A stretch of 37,181 nucleotides of DNA. Origin: an uncultured Christensenella sp. (GTDB lineage: Bacteria > Bacillota > Clostridia > Christensenellales > UBA3700). Location of the stretch: NCBI GenBank assembly GCA_910577845.1, contig CAJTNA010000013.1, positions 1-37,181 on the forward strand. The letters run 5' to 3'. The translations under genes were made by a program, and so were the position numbers. Positions 1-8,240 of this stretch are shown piece after piece (within the stretch, counting starts at the first letter, position 1; every line of letters begins with the position of its first letter). The notes beneath the pieces are model-generated. The model was not told the DNA's origin. It did not search any database and saw nothing but the letters and a program-made list of their open reading frames with translations.

Positions 1-2
1 TG

Positions 3-242
3 GTAGAGGAAATATATCTATCAGTACTAGGTGATTTAACTGGAGATGGCAAAGTAAACTCTGCAGATGTCAATTATATTAGACAATTGGCAAATGACAA
101 AAAATCATTTAATGGTTTAAGTGATAAGGCTTATATTCAACTAGCAACATTAATTGTAAACAAGAATGGTTTATCTGTAAACGATTCAAATCTATTGTGG
201 AATGTGGCTTGTGGTATAATAGATATAACTTATTTTATCTAA
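3..242 (+). CDS. C-terminal fragment of a dockerin-domain protein
   Basis: An open frame enters from the left edge and stops at TAA 240-242, giving about 79 residues. It contains GDLTGDGKVNSADVNYIRQ, a good type I dockerin calcium-loop and helix repeat. A second repeat follows (around VNKNGLSVNDSNLLWNVA) but has lost most of its Asp ligands. Dockerins normally end secreted cellulosomal or surface enzymes and bind cohesin modules; the catalytic part lies outside the window. The degenerate second repeat may weaken calcium binding, or may reflect the divergent dockerins of gut Clostridia. The domain call is firm, the parent enzyme unknown. Confidence 0.8.
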   Translation, partial: VEEIYLSVLGDLTGDGKVNSADVNYIRQLANDKKSFNGLSDKAYIQLATLIVNKNGLSVNDSNLLWNVACGIIDITYFI

Positions 243-350
243 GTTTAGAAAAGTCAGTTGAATAATGTATTGTAAATAGTCTGAAATTGTAATAGTTATT
301 TAGTTTTAATAAATTAAGATACAATGAAATTGAAAAGTTATTGGTAAGCA

Positions 351-387
351 AAATAAGGTATGGTAATATCCATATCTTATTTGTTTT
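351..387 (+). terminator. Intrinsic terminator of the dockerin gene
   Basis: The 13-base arm 351-363 (AAATAAGGTATGG) pairs with 370-382 (CCATATCTTATTT) through one G-U pair and a 6-base loop, followed by GTTTT. It lies about 110 bp after the dockerin stop. The T-tract is short, so termination may be partial. Confidence 0.6.
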
Positions 388-481
388 GAGCTATAAATTC
401 CATTATTTGTAAATATAATTGCAGTTAAAATTTAAGTAAAATAAAATATATAAAATTAATTAAAAATTTACATAAAAAAGA

Positions 482-510
482 TTGAAAAAGTACAAATAAA
501 ATGTTATTAT
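482..510 (+). promoter_or_regulatory. Sigma-A promoter of the UPF0371 gene
   Basis: TTGAAA (482-487), a 17-base spacer, then TATTAT (505-510). The predicted transcript start is near 517, about 40 bases before the ATG at 558. A longer frame opening at 501 would begin inside this promoter, which argues for the later start. Confidence 0.7.
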
Positions 511-557
511 ATATAGGTAAAGCAAAAGAGTATTTAAAATTGCTAAAGAGGTTTGTT

Positions 558-2036
558 ATGGAATACGGTTTTGATAATGCGGAATATGTCAAGCGACAGA
601 AAGAAAACATACTTGCAAGGATAAGTAAGTATGATAAACTTTATCTTGAATTTGGCGGAAAATTGTTTGACGATTGTCACGCTTCAAGGGTTTTACCAGG
701 ATTTGATGTAAACGCCAAGGTAAAACTTTTAGTAACACTAAAAGATAAAGCTGAGATTATTATCGCTATAAGCAGTGAGGATTTAGCTCGTAATAAGATT
801 AGAGCGGATTATGGTATCGGTTATGATGCAGATGTAATGCGACTTATGGACAATATGCGTGAGTTGGGCATTTATATTGGTAGTATAGTAATTACTAAAT
901 ATGAAGGTCAACCAGCGGCAGATTTATTTAAAACTAAAATGGAACGCAGAGGTGAGCGTGTTTATATACATACAAAAACAAAAGGTTATCCTACTGATAT
1001 AAATACAATCATCAGTGATGAGGGATATGGTAAAAATCCATTTATTGAAACTACAAGACCTTTGGTAGTAGTAACAGCACCAGGTCCTGGTAGTGGTAAG
1101 CTTGCAACTTGTTTGGGACAGCTATATCACGAATACAAACGAGGTAATCGTGCTGGATATGCTAAATTTGAGACATTCCCTATTTGGAATTTGCCACTTA
1201 AACACCCAGTCAATGTAGCTTATGAGGCGGCTACGGCTGACTTGAAAGATGTTAATATGATTGACCACTTCCATTTGGAAAAGTATGGTATAAGCACGGT
1301 TAATTACAATAGAGATATAGAGGTGTTCCCAGTAGTAAGGACTATTCTTGAAAGAATAACGGGGGAATGTCCTTATTGCTCACCAACTGAAATGGGCGTA
1401 AATATGGCGGGTTTTGCAATAACTAATGACGAGGTTGTGCAAAAGGCAGCAAGGCAAGAGGTTATCCGTAGATATTATAAAGCTTGTTGCGATTATGTTC
1501 AAGGCAATGGTGATAAATCTACAAAAGAAAAAATTGAGTTGTTAATGGGGGATTTGAGTATTAACCCAGATGACAGAAAGGTAGCAGTTGTGGCTAGAGC
1601 AAAATCAACAGAATGTGGTTTGCCAGTTGTAGCTTTGGAGTTGCCAAATGGTAGAATAGTAACTGGTAAAAAATCAAATTTACTATCTGCATCTTCTGCC
1701 GCAGTGCTTAATGCGATTAAGGAACTTGCAAATATAAGTGATGATATAAATCTTATCTCACCAGTGACAATTGAGCCAATTTTAAAAATGAAAAAATCTT
1801 TGCTTAAAGAAAAGTACGAATATTTAACATTGGAAGAAATGTTAATTGCTTTAAGTATTGGTGCAGTAACTAATCCTACAGCAGGAAAGGCTTTGTCTAA
1901 GGTAGGTCTATTGTTTGGGACAGAGGCACACGGCAGTTGTATATTACCAACTACTGATGAAACTGTTATAAAAAAGCTTGGTATTAATATCACAACTGAA
2001 GCGGTATTTAGTAGTAATAATTTGTATAACGAATAA
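558..2036 (+). CDS. UPF0371 (DUF1846) family protein
   Basis: A 492-aa protein, the usual length for the UPF0371/DUF1846 family of Firmicutes. Typical family stretches are seen: LYLEFGGKLFDDCHASRVLPGF-like residues 28-49, and a glycine-rich loop PGPGSGK near 175-181 followed by LATCLGQLYHE. The fold of family members is known from structural genomics, but as far as I know no reaction is firmly assigned, so none is claimed. The start at 558 is chosen because AAAGAGG (545-551) lies 6 bases upstream and family members begin close to a GFDN motif, as here at residues 4-7. No signal peptide or membrane segment is seen, so it should be cytoplasmic. prs follows after about 190 bp. Confidence 0.9.
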   Translation: MEYGFDNAEYVKRQKENILARISKYDKLYLEFGGKLFDDCHASRVLPGFDVNAKVKLLVTLKDKAEIIIAISSEDLARNKIRADYGIGYDADVMRLMDNMRELGIYIGSIVITKYEGQPAADLFKTKMERRGERVYIHTKTKGYPTDINTIISDEGYGKNPFIETTRPLVVVTAPGPGSGKLATCLGQLYHEYKRGNRAGYAKFETFPIWNLPLKHPVNVAYEAATADLKDVNMIDHFHLEKYGISTVNYNRDIEVFPVVRTILERITGECPYCSPTEMGVNMAGFAITNDEVVQKAARQEVIRRYYKACCDYVQGNGDKSTKEKIELLMGDLSINPDDRKVAVVARAKSTECGLPVVALELPNGRIVTGKKSNLLSASSAAVLNAIKELANISDDINLISPVTIEPILKMKKSLLKEKYEYLTLEEMLIALSIGAVTNPTAGKALSKVGLLFGTEAHGSCILPTTDETVIKKLGINITTEAVFSSNNLYNE

Positions 2037-2227
2037 TTAATTAAATTGATAAAAATTATTTTTTAACAAATAGTTAGATATATTGTTAAATAAGATTTTA
2101 TAAAATTTTTTAAAAACATCGCTGAAAATCGATATATTTTGTATAAGATTTTAACTTGTTTTGTTGTAATTAAATAAAAAAATGGTTGTATTCAACTTGA
2201 ATAAAATTTGTAATGTAAGGAGAACTA

Positions 2228-3388
2228 ATGAAGGTGAAAGAGGAAATCTTTAAGATTAGTGAAGTGAAAGATGTTGATTTGGCTGTATTGCCTACTGAGG
2301 GTGCGAAAGAACTTGCTAAAATGGTAGACAAGTATTTGGTTGAATGGTATAATGACGAAGCAGAAAAAAATAATTTGCCTAAAAAGAATACATTTTTAAT
2401 TGACAGCAAATGCCCACGTTTTACTACTGGTGATGGTAAGGGTATTATCAATGACTCTGTAAGAGGTAAAGATTTATTTTTTATTTGTGATGTAGGTAAT
2501 TATAGCATTGAATATACAATGTTCGGAACACCTAACAGAATGTCACCAGATGACCATTATTGTGATTTAAAGAGATTGATTTGTGCCAATGCTGGTAAGG
2601 CAAGACGTATGACAGTAGTTATGCCTATTTTGTATGGTGGCAGACAACATCGCAGAAATAGTCGTGAGTCTTTGGATTGTGCTTCAATGTTAAAAGAGCT
2701 AAAACATATGGGTGTTACAGATATTATCACTTTTGATGCACACGACCCACGTGTTCAAAATGCAGTTCCAGAAATGGGCTTTGATAACTTCTTTGCTACA
2801 TATCAAATTTTAAAAGCTTTGCTAAAGGAGTTTCCAAAAGTTAATCTTGGCAAAGAGCATTTTATGATAGTATCCCCAGACGAGGGTGCAATGGGTAGAA
2901 ATATTTACTATTCTTCTATGCTTGGAATCAATTTGGGTATGTTTTACAAACGCCGTGACTATTCTACAATAGTAAATGGACGTAATCCAATTGTAAGTCA
3001 CGAATATATCGGTAATGATGTTAAAGGTATGGATATCTTTGTTGCTGACGATATTATTGCAACTGGTGATAGTATGTTGCACTTATGCAAAGAGCTTAAA
3101 GATAGAGGTTGTAAAAATATTTTCATAGCTGCAACTTTTGCATTGTTTACAGAGGGCGTTGAGAAATTTAATAAGGCATATAATGATGGCTTATTCACAG
3201 CAGTGCTGTCAACTAACTTGACATATACTCCAGACGCAGTTAAAAACTGCAAATGGTTTATAAGTGCGGATATGTCTAAATTTGTTGCAAATATCATTGC
3301 TACTTGTAATCAAGATAGGTCAGTTTCTACATTGCTTGACCATCACGACAAGATAAATGATATGCTTATTAAGATTGGTATAAAATAA
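2228..3388 (+). CDS. prs: Ribose-phosphate pyrophosphokinase
   Basis: It makes PRPP from ribose 5-phosphate and ATP for nucleotide, histidine and tryptophan synthesis in the cytoplasm. The protein has 386 residues, longer than the usual 310-320 because of an extended N-terminus and insertions typical of the long clostridial subgroup. Visible motifs are SVRGKDLFFI near residue 78, the flexible catalytic loop MPILYGGRQHRRNSRES near 138, FDAHDPR near 172, and the PRPP/ribose-5-phosphate loop VADDIIATGDSM near 274. Here DDIIATGDS replaces the more common DDxxDTAGT, as in this long variant. The start has a good AAGGAGA site. It appears monocistronic, with an AT-rich inverted repeat after the stop. 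Confidence 0.93.
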   Translation: MKVKEEIFKISEVKDVDLAVLPTEGAKELAKMVDKYLVEWYNDEAEKNNLPKKNTFLIDSKCPRFTTGDGKGIINDSVRGKDLFFICDVGNYSIEYTMFGTPNRMSPDDHYCDLKRLICANAGKARRMTVVMPILYGGRQHRRNSRESLDCASMLKELKHMGVTDIITFDAHDPRVQNAVPEMGFDNFFATYQILKALLKEFPKVNLGKEHFMIVSPDEGAMGRNIYYSSMLGINLGMFYKRRDYSTIVNGRNPIVSHEYIGNDVKGMDIFVADDIIATGDSMLHLCKELKDRGCKNIFIAATFALFTEGVEKFNKAYNDGLFTAVLSTNLTYTPDAVKNCKWFISADMSKFVANIIATCNQDRSVSTLLDHHDKINDMLIKIGIK

Positions 3389-3417
3389 AATCAATGGTAA
3401 TTATTAGACTATTTAAG

Positions 3418-3463
3418 GCTAAATTTTTCTTTGATTAAAGTTTAAATAATCTAAAAATTTAGC
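3418..3463 (+). repeat. AT-rich inverted repeat downstream of prs
   Basis: GCTAAATTTTT (3418-3428) is perfectly complementary to AAAAATTTAGC (3453-3463), with a 24-base loop. There is no T-tract after the right arm. It could be a weak terminator, an mRNA 3' end stabiliser, or an operator. A second short palindrome, ATGCTAA/TTAGCAT, follows at 3500-3515. Confidence 0.5.
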
Positions 3464-3639
3464 TCGATAATAGTTGAAAATTGGTAAATGTTTCAAAAAA
3501 TGCTAAAATTAGCATCAAAATTAATGAAATTATCAAAAAAGAATAGTAAAAATTGCTAATTTATTATATAATAAAGGTATAGCAAAAATAAGAGTTGTTA
3601 CTATTTTTGTTAATAAAATAAATTTGAAGGGAGCAGAAA

Positions 3640-4287
3640 ATGAACATTCAATGGCTAGGGCATTCTGCCTTTAAGCTAGTGGAATCAACAGGTACTACAA
3701 TTATTACTGACCCTTATAAGGGTGAAATGGTTGGTTATGATATGCCAAAAGGACTGGTTGCGGACATCGTTTCAGTTTCTCACAATCACGATGACCATAA
3801 CTATGTTGGTGCGGTTGAAGGGGAATATACTTTGCTAAATCAAGAGGGTGCTTTTGAAATTAATGGCGTACACATTACAAGTATGCAGTCTTATCACGAC
3901 CATCATTCTGGCAGTCGCAGAGGCGGGAATTTGATTTTTAAGTTCCGTATGGACGGCGTAGATATTTGTCATTTAGGTGATATGGGTGAGGCTTGTTCAA
4001 TTGATATTTGCTCTCAAATTGGTTCGGTTGACATTTTATTAATTCCAGTTGGTGGCAATTATACTATTGACGCACAAAGTGCTAAAGAGTATGTTGACCT
4101 TTTAATGCCGGATGTAGTTATCCCTATGCATTATAGGACTCGTGACTGCGATATGGATATTGATAAAGTGGATAATTTTTTGAAATTGTTTGATGAGGAG
4201 AGAATAATTTACGCAAACGATGCTATAGATTTTGACAGAACTGATTTTGACGGCGAGGAAACAAAAATTATCGTTTTTAATAGATAA
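3640..4287 (+). CDS. Metallo-beta-lactamase-fold hydrolase (UPF0173-like)
   Basis: A 215-aa cytoplasmic protein with the metal-binding signature HNHDDH at residues 48-53 (HxHxDH). Further ligands are H in YHDHHSG near 88-92, D in HLGDMGE near 117 and H in IPMHYRTRD near 163. This matches the UPF0173/YtkL/UlaG-like L-ascorbate-6-phosphate-lactonase branch of the superfamily. The metal-binding set looks complete, so it should be an active hydrolase. Substrates of most members of this branch are unknown and none is claimed. The start has GAAGGGAG upstream. It is flanked by inverted repeats on both sides, suggesting a single-gene unit. Confidence 0.88.
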   Translation: MNIQWLGHSAFKLVESTGTTIITDPYKGEMVGYDMPKGLVADIVSVSHNHDDHNYVGAVEGEYTLLNQEGAFEINGVHITSMQSYHDHHSGSRRGGNLIFKFRMDGVDICHLGDMGEACSIDICSQIGSVDILLIPVGGNYTIDAQSAKEYVDLLMPDVVIPMHYRTRDCDMDIDKVDNFLKLFDEERIIYANDAIDFDRTDFDGEETKIIVFNR

Positions 4288-4322
4288 TTTGTGTTATTAA
4301 TTTTTGATTTATGGTTTTTGCA

Positions 4323-4375
4323 ATAATTAAACTAAATGTCAATATGTAATAAGGTAAACTATTTAGTTTAATTAT
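4323..4375. repeat. 15-bp perfect inverted repeat between the MBL gene and rho
   Basis: ATAATTAAACTAAAT (4323-4337) and its exact reverse complement (4361-4375) flank a 23-base loop. There is no T-run after it. It lies 36 bp after the MBL stop and 40 bp before a dispersed repeat. It could be a weak 3' stem or a protein-binding site. Confidence 0.55.
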
Positions 4376-4416
4376 GCTTAAACTTTTTATATTTTTAATT
4401 TGTTTAAAATAATTTT

Positions 4417-4567
4417 GTATTATCGAAAGTTGTCGTCAAGCGACACGCAGTGGCATTTGACAGCAATTGATGTTAATTCAAATTGTGTCGGCTTAATTTT
4501 TAAGTAAAAAGCGTTAGCTTTTTTTAAATTTGAGTTTTCTCAAATTTACGACACATAATTTTATATT
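4417..4567 (+). repeat. Dispersed structured repeat, copy A (upstream of rho)
   Basis: This is the first copy of the family also found at 32511-33244 and 37057-37181. Its 27-base 5' hairpin is 4435-4461 (GTCAA with TTGAC, CAC with GTG, loop GCA). An AGTTG/CAATT stem closes around it. The constant linker GTTAATTCAAA is near 4472. The second outer stem, GTGTCG (4485-4490) with CGACAC (4549-4554), encloses three small hairpins: CTTA/TAAG, AAAAAGC/GCTTTTT and AAATTTGAG/CTCAAATTT. It ends about 90 bp before the rho start. Whether it lies inside the rho leader depends on where rho transcription starts, which is not clear. Confidence 0.85.
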
Positions 4568-4657
4568 AACTTTTATTTTTTATTCTACATTTACTTAGCA
4601 ATTAAACATTACATTATTATAGAATGAAAAAATTATTTTTTATTTAAGAGGTGTATT

Positions 4658-6154
4658 ATGCTTGATAATAAAATTGATTTAACTAATTTTCGTATTGAGG
4701 ATTTGTTGAAATTGCCAATAGGAAAATTACGTGATGTAGCGGCTTATCTTGGAGTGGAATCTCCTACAATATATCCTAAAATGGAATTAGCTACTCTAGC
4801 TTATAAGGCAAAATGTGGTGTTGACAAAAAGCCGATGAAGGTTACTAGAGGTAGACCTACTAAACCCGCAAAAGGTGATTATACTATTGATTGGGAGAAT
4901 GTACCAGAGAAATCTTGGTTAAAAGAACAAGTTGAGGAAACTATTTCTTGCTATGTAATAGCAAATGACGTTGATGTGGATGATGTTGGTGAAGTCCCTG
5001 AAACTCCTCAGATTGATTTGAGTACTATTAGTGACCTTGGTTATTTGGATATTATGGAAGATGGTTATGGTTTTGCTCGTTCGCTTGACGGAAATAGAAG
5101 CAAGGACGCATATGTATCTAAAAAAATGATTGCAACTTTTGGTTTGCGTAGAGGTGATTTGATTACTGGTATTGCTAAAGCACAATATGAGGGAAAACCA
5201 GTTGCCGTTGTAAATATTACTAAAATCAATCAAATGTCTATCAATACGATTTGTAATAGATGTTACTTTGACGATTTAACTGCAATTTATCCAGATAGTA
5301 TCTTAAAATTTGAAAAAGAGAGGGGAAAGAGTGATATTACTTTGCGTATGATTGACTTGGTTTGTCCAATAGGTAAAGGTCAGCGTGCTTTGATTGTTGC
5401 TCCTCCAAAAGCGGGTAAGACTACAGTTATTAGCAAAATTGCAACTAACATTAAGAATAACAATGAAGATTTGGTTGTTTATGTATTGTTGATTGACGAG
5501 CGTCCAGAAGAAGTTACTGAAATGAAACGTATTGTAACTGATGGCGAAGTTATTTACTCAACTTTTGATGAAACGGCAGAACACCATATTAAAGTTGCAG
5601 AAAGTTTAATGGAAAGAGCAAAAAGACAAGTTGAACTTGGCAAAGATGTAGTTATCATTATGGATAGTTTAACTAGACTTGCAAGAGCATATAATACAAT
5701 TACTGAGTCTAGCGGTAAAACATTGTCTGGTGGTCTTGACCCACTTGCTTTGCATTATCCTAAAAAATACTTTGGTAGTGCAAGAAATATTGAACACGGC
5801 GGTAGTTTGACTATCATTGCAACAGCTTTGGTTGAAACTGGCAGTAGAATGGATGATGTTATTTTTGAGGAATTTAAAGGTACTGGAAATATGGAGTTAA
5901 GGCTTGATAGAAGGTTGTCTGAAAAGCGTATATTCCCAGCTATTGACTTAGATAAATCAAGCACAAGACGAGATGACTTATTGCTTACATCAAAAGAGTT
6001 AGAAGCAAGTTTTGCATTGCGTGCTATGCTTGCTAATAATCCTCAAGAGGCAACTAGAGATTTTGTTAATTTGTTATTAAAGACAAGAAATAATAAAGAA
6101 CTTTGTGAACAATTGATTTTGCAACTACGTGCAAATGAAAAAAATAATTATTAA
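4658..6154 (+). CDS. rho: Transcription termination factor Rho
   Basis: A 498-aa hexameric RNA-dependent ATPase that ends untranslated transcripts. It has an N-terminal Rho_N/SAP-like helical domain (residues 9-55), a linker, the cold-shock-like primary RNA site with GYLDIMEDGYGFAR (128-141), Walker A PPKAGKTT (249-256), Walker B VVIIMDSL (331-338), the Q-loop region SGGLDPLALHYPKKYFGSARN (357-377) and KGTGNMELRLDRRL (407-420). All motifs are intact. The short linker carries TRGRPTKPAKG (63-73), an AT-hook-like GRP core rich in basic residues. AAGAGG precedes the ATG. A strong terminator follows. Dispersed repeat copy A lies upstream. Confidence 0.96.
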   Translation: MLDNKIDLTNFRIEDLLKLPIGKLRDVAAYLGVESPTIYPKMELATLAYKAKCGVDKKPMKVTRGRPTKPAKGDYTIDWENVPEKSWLKEQVEETISCYVIANDVDVDDVGEVPETPQIDLSTISDLGYLDIMEDGYGFARSLDGNRSKDAYVSKKMIATFGLRRGDLITGIAKAQYEGKPVAVVNITKINQMSINTICNRCYFDDLTAIYPDSILKFEKERGKSDITLRMIDLVCPIGKGQRALIVAPPKAGKTTVISKIATNIKNNNEDLVVYVLLIDERPEEVTEMKRIVTDGEVIYSTFDETAEHHIKVAESLMERAKRQVELGKDVVIIMDSLTRLARAYNTITESSGKTLSGGLDPLALHYPKKYFGSARNIEHGGSLTIIATALVETGSRMDDVIFEEFKGTGNMELRLDRRLSEKRIFPAIDLDKSSTRRDDLLLTSKELEASFALRAMLANNPQEATRDFVNLLLKTRNNKELCEQLILQLRANEKNNY

Positions 6155-6167
6155 AAATAAATCATTA

Positions 6168-6197
6168 TAAAAAAGCTCTCAATGAGAGCTTTTTTTA
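6168..6197 (+). terminator. Intrinsic terminator of rho
   Basis: AAAAGCTCTC, a 3-base loop (AAT), then GAGAGCTTTTTTT. The stem is perfect and ends in seven T residues, starting about 15 bp after the rho stop. Confidence 0.95.
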
Positions 6198-6546
6198 TTT
6201 GGAAATAAATGAAAAATATTAGGTGATATACTTTTTATTTTAAGCATCAACTATACAAAGATTTGCAAATAATATATTTGTTTAATGATTAATACAAAAT
6301 TTTAGTTGTGGTACTAATTTGTTTTGATTTAACTAAATTATAATATAGATTTTATTTAGCAGTAATTAATCAAATTAATGAGTTATATGTTGTATTAAAA
6401 TTAATAACTTGCTTGTTATATGTGAAATACATATAAAAAATGAATATATATTTTAATTAAGAAAATTTTATTTAACGCTAAAATTCTAATTGAAGTTTTA
6501 GTTTTAAATTGTAAATTGAACGCATATAATTACTTGAGGTGTTTAT
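6198..6546. other. AT-rich gap after rho with a TTATATGT repeat
   Basis: No gene is seen. TTATATGT occurs at 6393-6400 and again at 6416-6423, the second facing its complement ACATATAA at 6429-6436 across 5 bases. This could be an operator for the next gene. No convincing promoter was found. Confidence 0.4.
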
Positions 6547-7692
6547 ATGAAAATATTTGTAATTAAAGGTAATATAAGAGGCTTGGTTAAGATTGATAGA
6601 ATAATTCATTTAGTTGGTGACGACTTTGATAAGATTAGTACAATAATTTTGTATGATAATAAAAATATTAAAATTGTTAAAAAAAATGAATTGAATTTGG
6701 TTGACGTAAACTTTAATTGTAAAAGTGTAGTGCTATTAGATTCTACTAATAATTTGCTTGGTAGTGGCAGTATTGCTGGTAAAGCGGATATTAATAAAAT
6801 TTTGATTGAATATAACAAGCTGATAAGAAACAATGGTTTTGAAAATTTTGCAGATGAAAAATTAAAAAACTCGTCAAAAATCGACACTAAATCGCATAAT
6901 AATGATAAAATAGTTAATCCGAAAGACAAAGTTGATAATGAAAGTAATATCAAAAATCCTAATAAATCTATTGCAGAAGAAAATAAAATCAATTTAGACA
7001 TTGGCAAAATGCAAAAGGAAAAGAATATTGCCAATTATCAAGAGAGTAGTTGTGCTGTTGAGAGAAACATTGCTGACTTTGAGGTAGAAAAAGAAAATTT
7101 AACTAATAAAACTCAAGCAGTTAAAAGTGCTGATTATGGCAATAATGCAGATAGAATGAGTGAAATTATGCAAAAAGACGACTTACAAGTATATGGAAAC
7201 AATTTAAATAATAACAATGGTTGCTTGCAAGAAGTGTATTTGAATAAAACTGCCAATAAACAAAACGAAAAAACTGAGGTTGAACAAGAGATTTTGTTGA
7301 AACAAAAGGATAAAATTGATACGGGTATGAATTTTATATTGGAAAATTTTGAGGATAAGTGCGTGCAGAAAAATAATTTTTACTCTGAAATAAAAGAGAA
7401 TTTGGAAAAGTTTTTAAACCAACATCCTAAAAATGAGGAGTTGGAAAGTAAAGTTTGGGGTTCAAAATGGGTTAAAATTAAAGCCGATTATGATTATAGT
7501 GTGGGTGTAATTTTTGAGGAAAATACTCCGTCAATTATTGCATATGCTATCCCTTATGACGATTACAATCAAATTGATAAAGACAAACTTAGCTATTGTG
7601 AATGGCTTCAAATTGAGGAAAAAACTAACAAAAATCGGGGTTATTTGGTTTATTATCAAAATGCACAAACTGGTGAAATGTTACTTGGATAG
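6547..7692 (+). CDS. Uncharacterised protein with conserved C-terminal domain
   Basis: A 381-aa protein in three parts. Residues 1-95 form a compact alternating beta/alpha N-terminal domain (starting MKIFVIKGNIRGLVKID). About 100-270 is very rich in Asn, Lys, Glu and Asp, probably disordered or coiled. About 277-381 is a second compact domain with aromatic and charged motifs: SKWVKI, YDYSVGVIFEE, AYAIPYDD, YCEWLQI and GYLVYYQNAQTGEML. The last part resembles a C-terminal module I recall from uncharacterised clostridial proteins, but I can give it no function. No signal peptide or membrane segment is seen. The start is supported by GAGGTG upstream. It may be monocistronic. Confidence 0.75.
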   Translation: MKIFVIKGNIRGLVKIDRIIHLVGDDFDKISTIILYDNKNIKIVKKNELNLVDVNFNCKSVVLLDSTNNLLGSGSIAGKADINKILIEYNKLIRNNGFENFADEKLKNSSKIDTKSHNNDKIVNPKDKVDNESNIKNPNKSIAEENKINLDIGKMQKEKNIANYQESSCAVERNIADFEVEKENLTNKTQAVKSADYGNNADRMSEIMQKDDLQVYGNNLNNNNGCLQEVYLNKTANKQNEKTEVEQEILLKQKDKIDTGMNFILENFEDKCVQKNNFYSEIKENLEKFLNQHPKNEELESKVWGSKWVKIKADYDYSVGVIFEENTPSIIAYAIPYDDYNQIDKDKLSYCEWLQIEEKTNKNRGYLVYYQNAQTGEMLLG

Positions 7693-8072
7693 TTGCAATG
7701 GAATTAAAAGCTTTATACCTTAGACTGCATTTGCTGAATGTTTTAGTGTGTTGTATTGCTAGTCAAAATAATAAATAATATTTAACTTATTATTTAACTT
7801 GTTTAGTTAATGTCTAGATGAGTTAAGCTAGGTTGTAATTTGCAGAAAATAGTTGATTTTAGGAGTGACTTTTGCGATTGATTCTTTTATATAAAAGTGA
7901 TATCTACAATTGTTGTTGAATTAAGTAGCTAATATATTTAATAGAATATTTAATATATCTATCAAGGATATTAAAGAAATTCAGTTTGTTTAATTAATAA
8001 GTGTATTTTTTTTTGATTTAATTAACTATTTTTTCAATAACTTTATGAATACAAACAATAGCCTAAAAATAT
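7693..8072. other. AT-rich gap, nothing identified
   Basis: No supported gene, terminator or RNA is seen. A ribosome-site-like AGGAGTGA at 7860-7867 leads only to a 15-codon frame with a TTG start, which I do not call. Confidence 0.4.
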
Positions 8073-8102
8073 AAAAGACAAGGGGAGTCCCCCTTGCCTT
8101 TT
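8073..8102 (-). terminator. Intrinsic terminator of the 42-aa gene
   Basis: Read on the minus strand, AAAAGGCAAGGGG pairs with CCCCTTGTCTTTT through one G-U pair, followed by an A/T-rich tail. It is unusually GC-rich for the region and begins right at the stop codon of the small gene, so the two overlap by 2 bp. Confidence 0.85.
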
Positions 8103-8229
8103 ATAGGTCGTCTGCGTCTTGAGTAGGTGAATCACCTTTGTCAGTTCTGCCAGTGTAGCTTCCAGTTGGGTCGTAACCTCTGTTATCTCGCCAAGCTTTT
8201 GTAACCTCTTCAACATTGATATCTTCCAT
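8101..8229 (-). CDS. Small acidic protein, 42 aa
   Basis: A short gene with an AAGGAGG site (8234-8240) just before the ATG and a strong terminator at the stop codon. The protein starts MEDINVEEVTKAWRDNRGYD, then has PTGSYTGRT and ends SPTQDADDL. It is acidic and polar with no membrane segment or cysteine. I recall short clostridial proteins with a similar DPxGSYTGxP...QDADDL ending, but none with a known role. A 69-aa frame overlapping the same DNA on the minus strand lacks its own ribosome site and runs through the terminator, so the 42-aa reading is preferred. It sits alone between two plus-strand genes. Confidence 0.8.
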   Translation of the reverse strand: MEDINVEEVTKAWRDNRGYDPTGSYTGRTDKGDSPTQDADDL

Positions 8230-8240
8230 ATATCCTCCTT

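Noticed and set aside
501..557. Earlier start of the UPF0371 gene at 501
   Set aside because: It would begin inside a TTGAAA-17-TATTAT promoter, and the family N-terminus and ribosome site both point to 558.
1499..1993. 164-aa minus-strand frame inside the UPF0371 gene
   Set aside because: It is a shadow of a well-supported gene with no ribosome site or recognisable domain. Similar opposite-strand frames in glnN, ilvB, argS and the CofE-like gene were rejected for the same reason.
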